From positions 1 to 43,739 of the forward strand of contig JALHTW010000151.1 of NCBI GenBank assembly GCA_022866045.1: a DNA stretch of 43,739 nucleotides. The letters are read 5' to 3'. Shown here in pieces: positions 1-7,864 of the stretch; the stretch's first letter is position 1, and the number at the start of each line of letters is the position of its first letter. The notes under the pieces are model-generated. The model saw only the letters and a list, made by a program, of their open reading frames with translations. It had not been told where the DNA came from and searched no databases. Source of the DNA: Candidatus Aminicenantota bacterium (GTDB lineage: Bacteria > Acidobacteriota > Aminicenantia > Aminicenantales > UBA4085). The position numbers and the translations under genes are program-made.

Positions 1-433
1 CCTGGTCTCCCAGCGAAAGGAGCAGCGTGCCGACCTGGTCTATGCCGGCCGAGGGAAGTCCGGTCAGAATATCCCCCTCCCGACAATTCGACGTCGAGCG
101 TCCTGGAATGATCTCAACATGTTTCTCGCCCAAAAGGCCGATGGACGATAACGTGACCTGAGAATCCTTGGGAATCTCCACCTGCGGATAAATGGTCAGG
201 AAGACCTGCGCCCGGCGCCGGACGAGCTTGATGTCCTTGACATAGCCGATCGGGACGCCGGCCATTTTCACCGCGGCCCGTTTATCCAGGCCTACGGCGG
301 TCTCGAAATCAGCCGAGACCGTGTATCCCGAACTCTTGAAGAGCACGGACATGTCCCCGACGATGAAGATGAACACCGCCAGGATGAAAATGGCCGTCGC
401 GACGAAAATCCCGATGCGAAGCTCGCGCGTCAT
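1..433 (-). CDS. mlaD: MlaD-like MCE-domain lipid-binding protein (partial, runs off left edge)
   Basis: The minus-strand frame opens with ATG at 433 (MTRELRIGIFVATAIL...) and continues off the window edge, so the C-terminus is missing. It has a short cytoplasmic N-terminus, one hydrophobic helix at about residues 7-27, and then an MCE/MlaD domain recognisable from the stretch VGLDKRAAVKMAGVPIGYV and a later LLGEKHVEI. In the family these proteins are anchored in the inner membrane and bind phospholipid in the periplasm as the substrate-binding part of an Mla-type ABC transporter. It starts 16 bp after the ATPase gene stop and follows the permease and ATPase genes in the usual mlaE-mlaF-mlaD order. 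Whether the system moves lipid inward or outward cannot be read from the sequence. Confidence 0.9.
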   Translation of the reverse strand, partial: MTRELRIGIFVATAIFILAVFIFIVGDMSVLFKSSGYTVSADFETAVGLDKRAAVKMAGVPIGYVKDIKLVRRRAQVFLTIYPQVEIPKDSQVTLSSIGLLGEKHVEIIPGRSTSNCREGDILTGLPSAGIDQVGTLLLSLGDQ

Positions 434-449
434 TGTCTTCTCCCCCCCC

Positions 450-1196
450 TCACCAATTCGTGATCGGGCCTTGGGCCCGTCCGTGGATGAACTGCTGGAC
501 GACGGCGTTCGCCGAATTCTTTATGGCCTCCGGGGTGCCGATCTCGACGATCCGTCCTTCATAGAGCAAGGCGATCCTGTCCGCGACCTTGTACGAGCTG
601 ACCATGTCGTGGGTGATCACCACGGAGGTCACGGTCATTTCTTTTTTCAAGAGGATGATCAATTCGTTGATGGCGTCCGCCCGGATCGGATCGATGCCCG
701 TCGACGGCTCATCATAAAGGATGATCTCCGGCCGATAGGCGATCGCCCGGGCAAGGCCGACCCTTTTTTTCATGCCACCGCTGAGCTCATAGGGCATCAG
801 GCCCTCGATCCCGCTCAACCCGACCTTGGCCAGGCAGTCCGCCACCCTCGTCCTGATCCCATCCGGCCCCAGGTCCGTGTAGCGCTCCAGCCCGAACGCC
901 ACGTTCTGGGCCACGGTCATCGAATCGAAGAGCGCCGCGGCCTGGAAAAGCATCCCGAACCGGCGCGTCGCCCGGAGAAGCTCGTCGCCCCGCAGCGCCG
1001 TGATGTTCATCCCGTCGACGTTGATCTCGCCGCGGTCCGGCTTCATGATGCCGATGAGGAGCTTGAGCAGGACGCTTTTGCCGGAGCCGCTTTGCCCGAT
1101 GATGACCATGGTCTCGCCTGTCCGGATCTCAAGGTTCACGCCGTTCAGGACCTTCTTCGGCCCGAAGGACTTGCGGACATCGATGATACGGATCAT
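450..1196 (-). CDS. mlaF: Mla-type ABC transporter ATP-binding protein
   Basis: A 248-residue ABC ATPase. Visible are the Walker A motif GQSGSGKS (34-41), the ABC signature LSGGMKKR (138-145), the Walker B IILYDEP (158-164) and a switch histidine in VVITHD. The GMKKR signature with a following STGIDP is typical of MlaF/Ttg2A rather than of importer ATPases. Its ATG overlaps the TGA of mlaE in an ATGA arrangement, so translation is probably coupled to the permease. It should power phospholipid transport between inner and outer membranes together with the adjacent MlaE and MlaD. Confidence 0.93.
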   Translation of the reverse strand: MIRIIDVRKSFGPKKVLNGVNLEIRTGETMVIIGQSGSGKSVLLKLLIGIMKPDRGEINVDGMNITALRGDELLRATRRFGMLFQAAALFDSMTVAQNVAFGLERYTDLGPDGIRTRVADCLAKVGLSGIEGLMPYELSGGMKKRVGLARAIAYRPEIILYDEPSTGIDPIRADAINELIILLKKEMTVTSVVITHDMVSSYKVADRIALLYEGRIVEIGTPEAIKNSANAVVQQFIHGRAQGPITNW

Positions 1197-1981
1197 AGGC
1201 TCAGGTTTCCCGGAAGGAACTTACTTAGGAAAAAGTTCGAGATGAGGATCGAGATGCTGGCGATCACGACCGTCCGGGTCGTAGCCCGGCCCACGCCCTC
1301 GGCGCCGCCTTCGGCTTTGAGCCCCTGCCAACAGCCGATAACGGCGATGATAACGCCGAAGACCCCGGCCTTGAGGACCCCGGTCAGAACGTCCCACAGC
1401 TCCAGATAGAGGAGCGTGTTCCGGAGATAGACCGTGCCGTTGACGCCCATGATCACCACGTTATAGATCAGGCCGCAGATGATGCCGATGATGTCCCCGA
1501 AGATGGTCAGGCAGGGAAGCATTAAGAACGCGGCAACAGTCCGGGGCACCACGAGATACCGGTTGGGATCGGCTCCGAGCGTAAAGAGCGCATCCACCTG
1601 CTCCGTGATCTTCATCGTGCCGATCTCCGCGGCCATGGACGAGCCGACCCGGCCGGCGGCCATCAGACCGACGAGGATGGGGATGAGTTCCTTGGTCAGC
1701 CCCAGCGAGATTATCGGGCCGCCGTACGCCTCGGAGCCGGGCCCGATGTAGCGGTGAAAGCCGAGATACGTCTGGAGGGCGAAGACCAGCCCGCCGAATG
1801 CCGCGGTCAACGAAATGACGGGCAGCGTCCGGACGCCGATCTCCTCAAGCTGCTGGAGAAAGATCTTCTTTTCCCAGGGCCGCTTGAAAAGATTTCTGAA
1901 TGTTTTGGAGGAAAGGAAGGCCACCTCACCGAGCTGCCGGAAGAATTCGGCGAGAAGAGAGATTCTTTGGTCGCGGCCCAT
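1193..1981 (-). CDS. mlaE: Mla-type ABC transporter permease
   Basis: A 262-residue membrane protein of the MlaE (DUF140) permease family. It has about five hydrophobic segments and the family's conserved central region around residues 95-130 (ELIPILVGLMAAGRVGSSMA, EIGTMKITEQVDAL), where the permease normally contacts the ATPase. The ATG at 1981 lies 2 bp after the dnaB stop codon, and the 3' end overlaps mlaF by 4 bp. It therefore sits in a dnaB-mlaE-mlaF-mlaD transcription unit. Function in outer-membrane lipid homeostasis is inferred from the family and from the gene set. Confidence 0.93.
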   Translation of the reverse strand: MGRDQRISLLAEFFRQLGEVAFLSSKTFRNLFKRPWEKKIFLQQLEEIGVRTLPVISLTAAFGGLVFALQTYLGFHRYIGPGSEAYGGPIISLGLTKELIPILVGLMAAGRVGSSMAAEIGTMKITEQVDALFTLGADPNRYLVVPRTVAAFLMLPCLTIFGDIIGIICGLIYNVVIMGVNGTVYLRNTLLYLELWDVLTGVLKAGVFGVIIAVIGCWQGLKAEGGAEGVGRATTRTVVIASISILISNFFLSKFLPGNLSL

Positions 1982-1983
1982 CC

Positions 1984-3360
1984 TTACGCCTCGGCTTCGG
2001 TATAAGTGAATTCAAGGTCCGCGAATCGGGCATATTTGTCCTGAAAAGCCAGCTTGACCGTGTCTGTTGGGCCGTTCCTCTGTTTGGCGATATTGATTTC
2101 GGCGACCCCCTGGACCCTGACCTCGCGCAGCCGCTCTTCCTTGGAAAGATACATCTCGGGCCGGTAGATGAAGATCACCACATCGGCGTCTTGCTCGATG
2201 GCGCCGGACTCCCGGAGGTCGGAAAGCTGCGGGCGCCGCTCACCGCGTCCTTTTTCGGGAGCCCGGCTGAGCTGCGAAATACCGACCACGGGGATCCGGA
2301 GTTCCTTGGCCAGTTCCTTGAGCGACCGCGAGATGAAGGACATTTCCTGGTTGCGGTTCTCGAACCGGCCCCCCGTCCGCATGAGCTGGATGTAGTCGAT
2401 AAAGACGATGTCGAGGTGCCTCTCCATCTTGAGGCGGCGGGCCTTGGCCTTCATTTCCATCAGGGTCAGGGCGGGCGTCTCGTCGAGATAGATGTTCGCG
2501 TGGGAATATTTTTCGGCGCTCAGACGGATCCGCTCGAGCTCTCGGTCGCTGATGTAGCCCGTGCGGACGCTTTTTATGTCGATCATGGCGTCCGCGCAGA
2601 GCATCCGGATGACGATCGCCTCCTTCGACATTTCCATGGAGAAAAAGCCCGCGGCATAATCGGTTTTGATGCCGACATGCTGGGAGATGTTCAGGCATAA
2701 AGCGGTCTTCCCCATGGACGGCCGGGCGGCGATGATGACCAGTTCCTGAGGATGGAAGCCCGCCGTAAGCTTGTCGATATCGCGAAAGCCCGAGGGGATG
2801 CCCGTGACGGCCTCCCGCTTCTCGGTCAGCCGCTCGATGATGTCCATGGTCGGCCCGGTGAGGTCGGCCATAGAGAGGAACCCTTGTTTCGTCCTCTCCT
2901 CGGCGACATCGAGGATGGCCGCCTGGGCGGCGTCGAGAAGCTCGTCCGCATCCTCTTTCTGCTCGTAGCTGGCGCTGATGATCTTGGCCGAAGAAAGGAT
3001 CAGCCGCCTCAGGAGGGCCTTTTCTTTAATGATCCGGGCATAGTATTCGACATTCAGGTTCTTGGGCACGCCGTCCATCAAGGAGGCCAGATAGGCAGCG
3101 CCTCCGATCTCGTCAAGGGAGCCTTCCCGTCGCAACTCCTCGCTCAGGGCCAGAAGTTCGACCGGGCTCCCTCTATCGACGAGATAGGAGATCCGTTCGA
3201 TGATCTTCCGGTGGGCGTCCCTGTAAAAATCCTCCGGCGAGATGATGGAAAGCACCACGTTGAGACTTTTGTTATTGACGAGGATCGCGCCGAGAACGGT
3301 CTTCTCGGCCTCAGGACTATGGGGAGGAGTCTTTTTGAGAAACATTAAATCGAGTTCCAC
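1984..3360 (-). CDS. dnaB: Replicative DNA helicase DnaB
   Basis: A 458-residue DnaB. The N-terminal domain (about 12-110) includes SPEAEKTVLGAIL. The RecA-like C-terminal domain has Walker A ARPSMGKT (212-219) and Walker B IVFIDYIQLM, followed by ISRSLKELAKEL, GISQLSR and the late DADVVIFIYRPE, all DnaB hallmarks. The start is best taken as GTG at 3360, because AAGGAGGAG lies just upstream at good spacing. An internal ATG at 3345 is the alternative. No intein is visible. It unwinds the fork as a hexamer. The upstream neighbours rplI, rpsR and rpsF give the common rpsF-rpsR-rplI-dnaB order; the downstream coupling to mlaE is less common. Confidence 0.97.
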   Translation of the reverse strand: MELDLMFLKKTPPHSPEAEKTVLGAILVNNKSLNVVLSIISPEDFYRDAHRKIIERISYLVDRGSPVELLALSEELRREGSLDEIGGAAYLASLMDGVPKNLNVEYYARIIKEKALLRRLILSSAKIISASYEQKEDADELLDAAQAAILDVAEERTKQGFLSMADLTGPTMDIIERLTEKREAVTGIPSGFRDIDKLTAGFHPQELVIIAARPSMGKTALCLNISQHVGIKTDYAAGFFSMEMSKEAIVIRMLCADAMIDIKSVRTGYISDRELERIRLSAEKYSHANIYLDETPALTLMEMKAKARRLKMERHLDIVFIDYIQLMRTGGRFENRNQEMSFISRSLKELAKELRIPVVGISQLSRAPEKGRGERRPQLSDLRESGAIEQDADVVIFIYRPEMYLSKEERLREVRVQGVAEINIAKQRNGPTDTVKLAFQDKYARFADLEFTYTEAEA

Positions 3361-3437
3361 GAGTCTCCTCCTTCCGGGCTTCGGTAACGCGCCCTCTTGT
3401 CTCTGCCTCTTACTGACTCCTTTTGATGACGCCCGTT

Positions 3438-3911
3438 TTATTTATCGGCGGCCGGGCTTTCCTCTTCTTCCTCTTTGACGACGGCGACCTTGACCTCTGC
3501 CTTGTCGTCGTGATAGACCTTGACCGGAACCGAGTAATTGCCCAGTCGTTTCAGCGGCTCGTCCAGGACGATCTTTTTCTTGTCGATATCAAACCCGATC
3601 TTATCCAGCGCGTCCTTGATGTCCGAGGCGCTCACCGACCCGAAGATGTGGTCCTTTTCGCCCGTTCTGCGGCTGAACGAGAGCGTGACCTGGTTGAGCT
3701 TCTCGATGAGCTCTCGATAGGACATCCGCTCCTGTTCGACCTTTTTCTTCAAGGCCTGCCGCTCGATCTCGATCATCTTCATGTTCGAGGCCGTGATCTC
3801 GATCGCGAGTTTCCTTAGAATGAGGTAATTCCGTCCGTAACCAGGGGCGACGTTGACAAGGTCGCCCTTCCGGCCGACGTTTTCGACATCTTGTTTCAGG
3901 ATGACCTTCAT
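3438..3911 (-). CDS. rplI: 50S ribosomal protein L9
   Basis: A 157-residue L9. The start is set at the ATG at 3911 (MKVILKQDVENVGRKGD), which matches the usual L9 N-terminus; a longer open frame to 3953 is not needed. The N-terminal rRNA-binding domain includes APGYGRNYLILRKLA, then comes a long charged helix, then the C-terminal domain with the GSVSASDI element. The last dozen residues are an acidic, low-complexity tail (KEEEEESPAADK). L9 binds 23S rRNA and affects frame maintenance. It lies between rpsR and dnaB on the same strand. Confidence 0.97.
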   Translation of the reverse strand: MKVILKQDVENVGRKGDLVNVAPGYGRNYLILRKLAIEITASNMKMIEIERQALKKKVEQERMSYRELIEKLNQVTLSFSRRTGEKDHIFGSVSASDIKDALDKIGFDIDKKKIVLDEPLKRLGNYSVPVKVYHDDKAEVKVAVVKEEEEESPAADK

Positions 3912-3939
3912 GATTCCTCCCGACGTTCCTCCGAACCCG

Positions 3940-4197
3940 TTAATCCTCGACATAGGGCAGCAGCGCCATCAAGCGCGCCCGCTTGATGGCTGTGGCCAGT
4001 TTTCTCTGGTGAAAGGCGCAGGTTCCCGTGACCCGGCGGGGCGAGATCTTGCCCCGGTCGGGAATGTACTTTTTCAGGATGTCGGCGTTCTTGTGATCGA
4101 TGAACTTCACGTTCCTCTGGCAAAAGCGGCAGAATTTCTTCTTGGGCGGGAAGAATTTTTTATACGAACTCTTTTCGGCTCTTTCTTCTCTGGCCAT
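3940..4197 (-). CDS. rpsR: 30S ribosomal protein S18
   Basis: An 85-residue S18. It keeps a CRFC pair at residues 22-25 and a later TCAFH (Cys and His), a probable zinc-type set of ligands, so this is a C+ form. The core [22 protein letters not shown] is the conserved S18 rRNA-binding helix region. It pairs with S6 on the 30S platform, and rpsF lies immediately upstream: the S18 ATG at 4197 is 1 bp from the S6 stop. The start is the only reasonable one. Confidence 0.97.
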   Translation of the reverse strand: MAREERAEKSSYKKFFPPKKKFCRFCQRNVKFIDHKNADILKKYIPDRGKISPRRVTGTCAFHQRKLATAIKRARLMALLPYVED

Positions 4198-4198
4198 C

Positions 4199-4618
4199 CT
4201 ATGCCTCCTCGCCCTTCTTGGTCTCCGGCGTCACGACGCTCTCCTTGCCGGCCGTGGCGTCCGCGGGTTCTTCAACGGCGTCTTTTGTCCTGCCCCGGCC
4301 CGCCATTTTCTTCCTTTTCCGGACGTTCTGCTGTGTTTCCTTCATCAGCGTCAGGTGGCGGAGGATGGTATCCATCTGCCGGAAGCGGCGGCCGAGCTCC
4401 AGCGGGATGTCAGGCCCGCCGTCATAGTGAAAAAAGACATAATAAGCTTCACCGTATTTGCCGATCTGATAGGCCATTCTCCGTTTCCCCCACTTTTCGA
4501 GCTTGACCATCTTCCCGTTCTTTTGAGAAACGACGTCGGCCATCTGCTGGATGAGGACATCCGCGTCCTCTTCGCTCAAGTTGGGAGAGATGAGAAATCC
4601 CGTCTCATACAGTCTCAT
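4199..4618 (-). CDS. rpsF: 30S ribosomal protein S6
   Basis: A 139-residue S6. The ferredoxin-like core runs through residues 1-100 ([18 protein letters not shown] at the start, [19 protein letters not shown] in the middle). After it comes a basic stretch ([11 protein letters not shown]) and an acidic low-complexity tail of about 35 residues, longer than the 95-105 residues of a minimal S6. Tails of this sort occur in several phyla and are not decisive. It heads the rpsF-rpsR-rplI-dnaB block and follows pth after an 82-bp gap that contains a hairpin. An AAGGAGG-like site precedes the ATG. Confidence 0.96.
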   Translation of the reverse strand: MRLYETGFLISPNLSEEDADVLIQQMADVVSQKNGKMVKLEKWGKRRMAYQIGKYGEAYYVFFHYDGGPDIPLELGRRFRQMDTILRHLTLMKETQQNVRKRKKMAGRGRTKDAVEEPADATAGKESVVTPETKKGEEA

Positions 4619-4641
4619 AAAAACCTCCTTGTGGTTTAGCA

Positions 4642-4666
4642 GCTCCTCCTCTTTCGGAGGGGGAGC
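4642..4666. repeat. Hairpin in the pth-rpsF gap
   Basis: Two 10-base arms (4642-4651 and 4657-4666) pair with one G-T wobble around a five-base loop. There is no T-tract on the minus strand, so it is not a classic terminator. It may be an RNA processing or pausing site in the long minus-strand transcript. It resembles other CTCC/GGAG-rich hairpins in this window. Confidence 0.5.
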
Positions 4667-4700
4667 AAGGAGAATACGTTATGTTTCCCCTGTTGGCACG

Positions 4701-5258
4701 CTAATTAAAATGGTTCATCGCCCTGTCGATCCCGCTCGCGAGGATCAGGTCCAGCGCCTCTCGGGCTTTATCCAAGCTCTCCTCCAAGAGTCCCTTTTCT
4801 CCTCTCCTGAACGCCGCAAGGACGAACTGGACGATATCGCCGCCGGACGGCGCCGGCCCGATCCCGACCCGGATGCGGGGGAACCGGGTCGTCGCGATCT
4901 CCTGGACGATTGAGGTCATCCCTTTGTGCGTCCCTGGCCCGCCGTCCTTGCGGATCCGGATCTCGCCGAGCGGGATATCGATGTCGTCATAGACAACGAG
5001 GAGCCTCTCGGGCTCGAGGCGCATGCCCCGGACGAGTTCCCTCACGGCTTCGCCGCTTGCGTTCATGAAGGTCTGGGGCATCGCCAGGATCACTTTTTTC
5101 GACCCTCTTCTCACTTCGGCCGTTTTCGACAAAAACTTGTTCTTTTTCACCCGGACATCCCAGGCCTTGGCGACCCCCTTGATGAACATAAATCCCACGT
5201 TATGGCGGGTTTCCGCATAACGCCGGCCGGGATTGCCCAGGCCCACGACGGCCCACAC
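4701..5258 (-). CDS. pth: Peptidyl-tRNA hydrolase
   Basis: A 185-residue Pth that recycles peptidyl-tRNAs dropped by ribosomes. The family motifs are clear: GLGNPGRRYAETRHNVGF near the N-terminus (with the catalytic His), MPQTFMNASG, and VYDDIDIPLGEIRIR with the catalytic Asp. The loop usually written GTHNG or GGHNG reads GTHKG here, so the substrate-contacting Asn is a Lys. The start is GTG at 5258, preceded by GAGGAG inside the end of rplY. It begins 3 bp after the rplY stop, a common prs-rplY-pth arrangement. Confidence 0.95.
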   Translation of the reverse strand: MWAVVGLGNPGRRYAETRHNVGFMFIKGVAKAWDVRVKKNKFLSKTAEVRRGSKKVILAMPQTFMNASGEAVRELVRGMRLEPERLLVVYDDIDIPLGEIRIRKDGGPGTHKGMTSIVQEIATTRFPRIRVGIGPAPSGGDIVQFVLAAFRRGEKGLLEESLDKAREALDLILASGIDRAMNHFN

Positions 5259-5261
5259 GCT

Positions 5262-5936
5262 TTATTTCTCCTCTTTTTCTTCTTCTTCTTTCTTGCGCTC
5301 TTTTTTGATGACTTCGGGCTCGGCGGCTTCGACCGGGGCTTCCGCGACGACTTCTTCTTCCGGTTTGGCCTCGACCTTCTCCTCGTGCGGGACCTGGATC
5401 AGGACGATGACCGTGTTCGGCTCGCTGATCAGCTTCACGCCCTCGGGCGGCACGATGTCCGCGATCTTCATCGACTGGTGGAGATGGAGGGCGGAGATGT
5501 CAATCGTGATATGCTCGGGGATGTTGGCCGGGAAACATTCGATCTCGACCTCGCGCGTCATGAAATCAACGAACCCGCCCTCGGTCTTGACCCCGATGGC
5601 TTCGCCCGCGAGCTCGATCGGAATCGCGACCCGGATCTCCTTGTCCATGGCGATCTGAATCAGGTCGGCGTGCAGAAGCTCGTCCGACGTCTGATCGATC
5701 TGGAGGTCCTTGATCATGACGTCCTTTTCCTCGCCATCGAACGCGATCTTGAAGATCGTGTTCTCCCCGGTCTCAGATTTCAGGATTCTGATGATGTCCT
5801 TTTTATCCAGGATCAATGGAACGCTCGCCGCGCCCTCGCCGTAAAGGATGGCCGGAACCATCCCGGCTCTCCGGATCCGGCGCGAGGCATTTTTTCCGAA
5901 GATGTCTCTTTTTTCGCTTTTGATGACCAGGCTCAT
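5262..5936 (-). CDS. rplY: 50S ribosomal protein L25/Ctc family
   Basis: A long-form L25 (Ctc/TL5 type) of 224 residues. The start is ATG at 5936 (MSLVIKSEKRDIFGKNASRR), supported by GAGGAGG nine bases upstream; the longer frame to 5954 would overlap that site. The 5S rRNA-binding beta-barrel covers roughly residues 5-95. The C-terminal TL5-like domain follows and includes CFPANIPEHITIDIS. The last 30 residues are a Glu/Lys-rich tail. It lies between prs and pth. Confidence 0.95.
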   Translation of the reverse strand: MSLVIKSEKRDIFGKNASRRIRRAGMVPAILYGEGAASVPLILDKKDIIRILKSETGENTIFKIAFDGEEKDVMIKDLQIDQTSDELLHADLIQIAMDKEIRVAIPIELAGEAIGVKTEGGFVDFMTREVEIECFPANIPEHITIDISALHLHQSMKIADIVPPEGVKLISEPNTVIVLIQVPHEEKVEAKPEEEVVAEAPVEAAEPEVIKKERKKEEEEKEEK

Positions 5937-5950
5937 CGGTGCATTCCTCC

Positions 5951-6880
5951 TCACACAAACAGTGAGCTCACAGAGCTCCCTTCGTTGATTCTGCGGATGG
6001 CTTCGCCGAAGATCTCGGCGACCGACAGGGTGACGATCTTCCTGCAGCTTTTGCTTTTATCATTCAAGGGAATAGTGTTCGACACGATCAACTTTTCGAG
6101 CGGCGACTTCTCGATCTTTTCGACAGCCTGCCCGGACAGCACGGAATGGGTGCAGACCGCATAAATCGCCTTCGCCCCGTTCGCTTTCAGGGCCTCGGCG
6201 CTGAGGACCAAGGTCCCGGAGGTATCCACAATGTCGTCGAACAGGACGCAATTCTTGTCCTTCACCTCGCCGATGACGTTGAAGACTTGGGCAATGTTCG
6301 GCGCGGGGCGCCGCTTGTCGACGATGGCCAAGTTCGCGCCCAATCTTTTCGCGAATAACTTGGCCCGGCCCACGCCTCCGGCGTCCGGGGAGACCACGGT
6401 CAGGTCAGAAATGCCCAGACCCTGGACGTACTTGGCCAGGACCGGGACGCCGAAGAGATTATCCACCGGGATCGAGAAGAATCCCTGGATCTGGGGCGAA
6501 TGGAGGTCCATGGTCAGGACCCGGTTGGCCCCCGCCGCTTCGAGTAGGTCGGCCACGAGCCGGGCGGAAATGGGCACGCGCGGCCTGTCCTTCCAGTCCT
6601 GCCGGGCGTAACAAAAGTAAGGCATGACGGCCGTGATCCGCTCCGCCGACGCCCGCTTGAATGCATCGATCATCAGGAAGAGCTCCATGAGATGGGTATT
6701 GGCATCGTGGGAGCCGGTCTGGATGACGAACACGTCCTCACCGCGCACGTTCTCGTCGATATAAAAATGGATCTCTCCGTCGCTGAACCGTTCCAGGACG
6801 CACTTACCCAACTCAATCTTGAGATAGCTCCCGATCTCGCGGGCAAGGCCGATGTTCGAAGACCCGGCGAAAACTTTCAT
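5951..6880 (-). CDS. prs: Ribose-phosphate pyrophosphokinase
   Basis: A 309-residue PRPP synthase making 5-phosphoribosyl diphosphate from ribose 5-phosphate and ATP for nucleotide, His and Trp synthesis. Visible are the N-terminal MKVFAGSSNIGLAREIGSYL, the metal/ATP region DLHSPQIQGFF, and the PRPP loop VLFDDIVDTSGTL. The start at 6880 is set by AAGGA a few bases upstream and by family length. The same frame stays open upstream through the tRNA-Gln gene into ispE with no stop. Independent initiation here is the simplest reading, but an IspE-Prs read-through product is not excluded by the sequence. Confidence 0.95.
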   Translation of the reverse strand: MKVFAGSSNIGLAREIGSYLKIELGKCVLERFSDGEIHFYIDENVRGEDVFVIQTGSHDANTHLMELFLMIDAFKRASAERITAVMPYFCYARQDWKDRPRVPISARLVADLLEAAGANRVLTMDLHSPQIQGFFSIPVDNLFGVPVLAKYVQGLGISDLTVVSPDAGGVGRAKLFAKRLGANLAIVDKRRPAPNIAQVFNVIGEVKDKNCVLFDDIVDTSGTLVLSAEALKANGAKAIYAVCTHSVLSGQAVEKIEKSPLEKLIVSNTIPLNDKSKSCRKIVTLSVAEIFGEAIRRINEGSSVSSLFV

Positions 6881-6932
6881 GGTCGATTCCTTCGTTTTAT
6901 ATCTTAAACGCTCCATTTTTTTTATGTCTAAA

Positions 6933-7004
6933 CTGGGGCGGGAGGATTCGAACCCCCGAATAGCGGATCCAAAGTCCGCTGCCTTACCGCTTGGCGACGC
7001 CCCA
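6933..7004 (-). tRNA. tRNA-Gln (anticodon UUG)
   Basis: A 72-nt cloverleaf can be folded by hand. The acceptor stem TGGGGCG pairs with CGCCCCA and is followed by discriminator G. The D arm is GCCAAGCGGTAAGGC, the anticodon stem GCGGA/TCCGC holds loop CTTTGGA with anticodon TTG, and the T arm is GGGGG/CCTCC around TTCGAAT. It is closely similar to other bacterial tRNA-Gln. CCA is not encoded (the next bases are TTT), so a CCA-adding enzyme is needed. It lies between ispE and prs, an arrangement I recall from some deltaproteobacteria. Here the flanking reading frame is open straight through it. Confidence 0.95.
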
Positions 7005-7006
7005 GC

Positions 7007-7864
7007 CTCAAGCTCTCTCCAGCCCTGCTCCCGGGTAAGCGTCTCGACAAGGACGGCCGCCCCGCGCATCTTCATCGCAGCCAAGCTCTGCTCGGCCTTG
7101 GCGCGGTCACGGAAAAGCCCGTACACCGCCGAGCCCGATCCGGTCACGAGAGACAATTCCGCGCCTTGCTTTCGGAAAAGGCTCTTAACCTCTATTAATT
7201 GAGGATAGAAGCTAAAAATCGTGTCTTCGAGATTATTTTCCAGAAATCCAAATTCTCGGGTTTCTAAAAACCGGCTAATTTTACTGTCTTTACCGGCCGA
7301 AGTCAAGGATGAGAGAAGGAGGTTTGCATAGATCAACGCCGTCGAGACCGGGAAGGGCGGAAGGACAAGAACGAGAGGAAGACGGGGCAGGTCGGGGAGG
7401 GGCCAGAGCTTGTCCCCTCGCTCCTCCCCGAGGCACAGCCCGCCTTCGAAAAAAAAGGGGACGTCGGCGCCAAGCGTCTTTCCAAGATCCGCGATTTCAG
7501 GCTTGGACAGGCCTAGCCCCCAGATCTTATTCAGGGCGTAAAAAGTCACCGCCGCGTTGCTGCTCCCGCCAGCCAAGCCCCGTCCTGCGGGGATGTTCTT
7601 TTCGACATGGATTTCGATCCCGGCCGAGACACCGAAACGGTCCTTAAGGAGCTTCACGGCCTTAAAGACCAGATTGCTCTCGTCCCAGGGGATGGAGGGA
7701 TCGCTTCCCTGGAGCCGGATCTCGGACGAAGCAAGAGTCCGGAATTCGAGCAGGTCCGAGAGGCTGATCCACTGGAAGAGGGTCCTGATATCGTGGTAGC
7801 CATCGGGTCTTTTCCGGACGACCTCGAGGCCCAAGTTGATCTTGGCGAACGATCTAATTTTCAT
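7007..7864 (-). CDS. ispE: 4-diphosphocytidyl-2-C-methyl-D-erythritol kinase, no own stop codon
   Basis: A GHMP-family kinase of the non-mevalonate isoprenoid pathway, phosphorylating CDP-methylerythritol. The N-terminus MKIRSFAKINLGLEVVRKRP, the ATP loop PAGRGLAGGSSNAA, the ADVPFFFEGG segment and the late TGSGSAVYGLF are typical. The recognisable protein ends about residue 286 (TLTREQGWRELE), a normal family length. No stop codon occurs there: the frame continues through the tRNA-Gln gene and into prs, stopping only at 5951. The end coordinate given is therefore the last codon before the tRNA. Its ATG overlaps the upstream lipoprotein gene by 11 bp. Confidence 0.88.

Noticed and set aside
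321-1409. A 362-codon plus-strand frame over the mla genes
   Set aside because: It is opposite three recognised genes, and its content is an antisense shadow.
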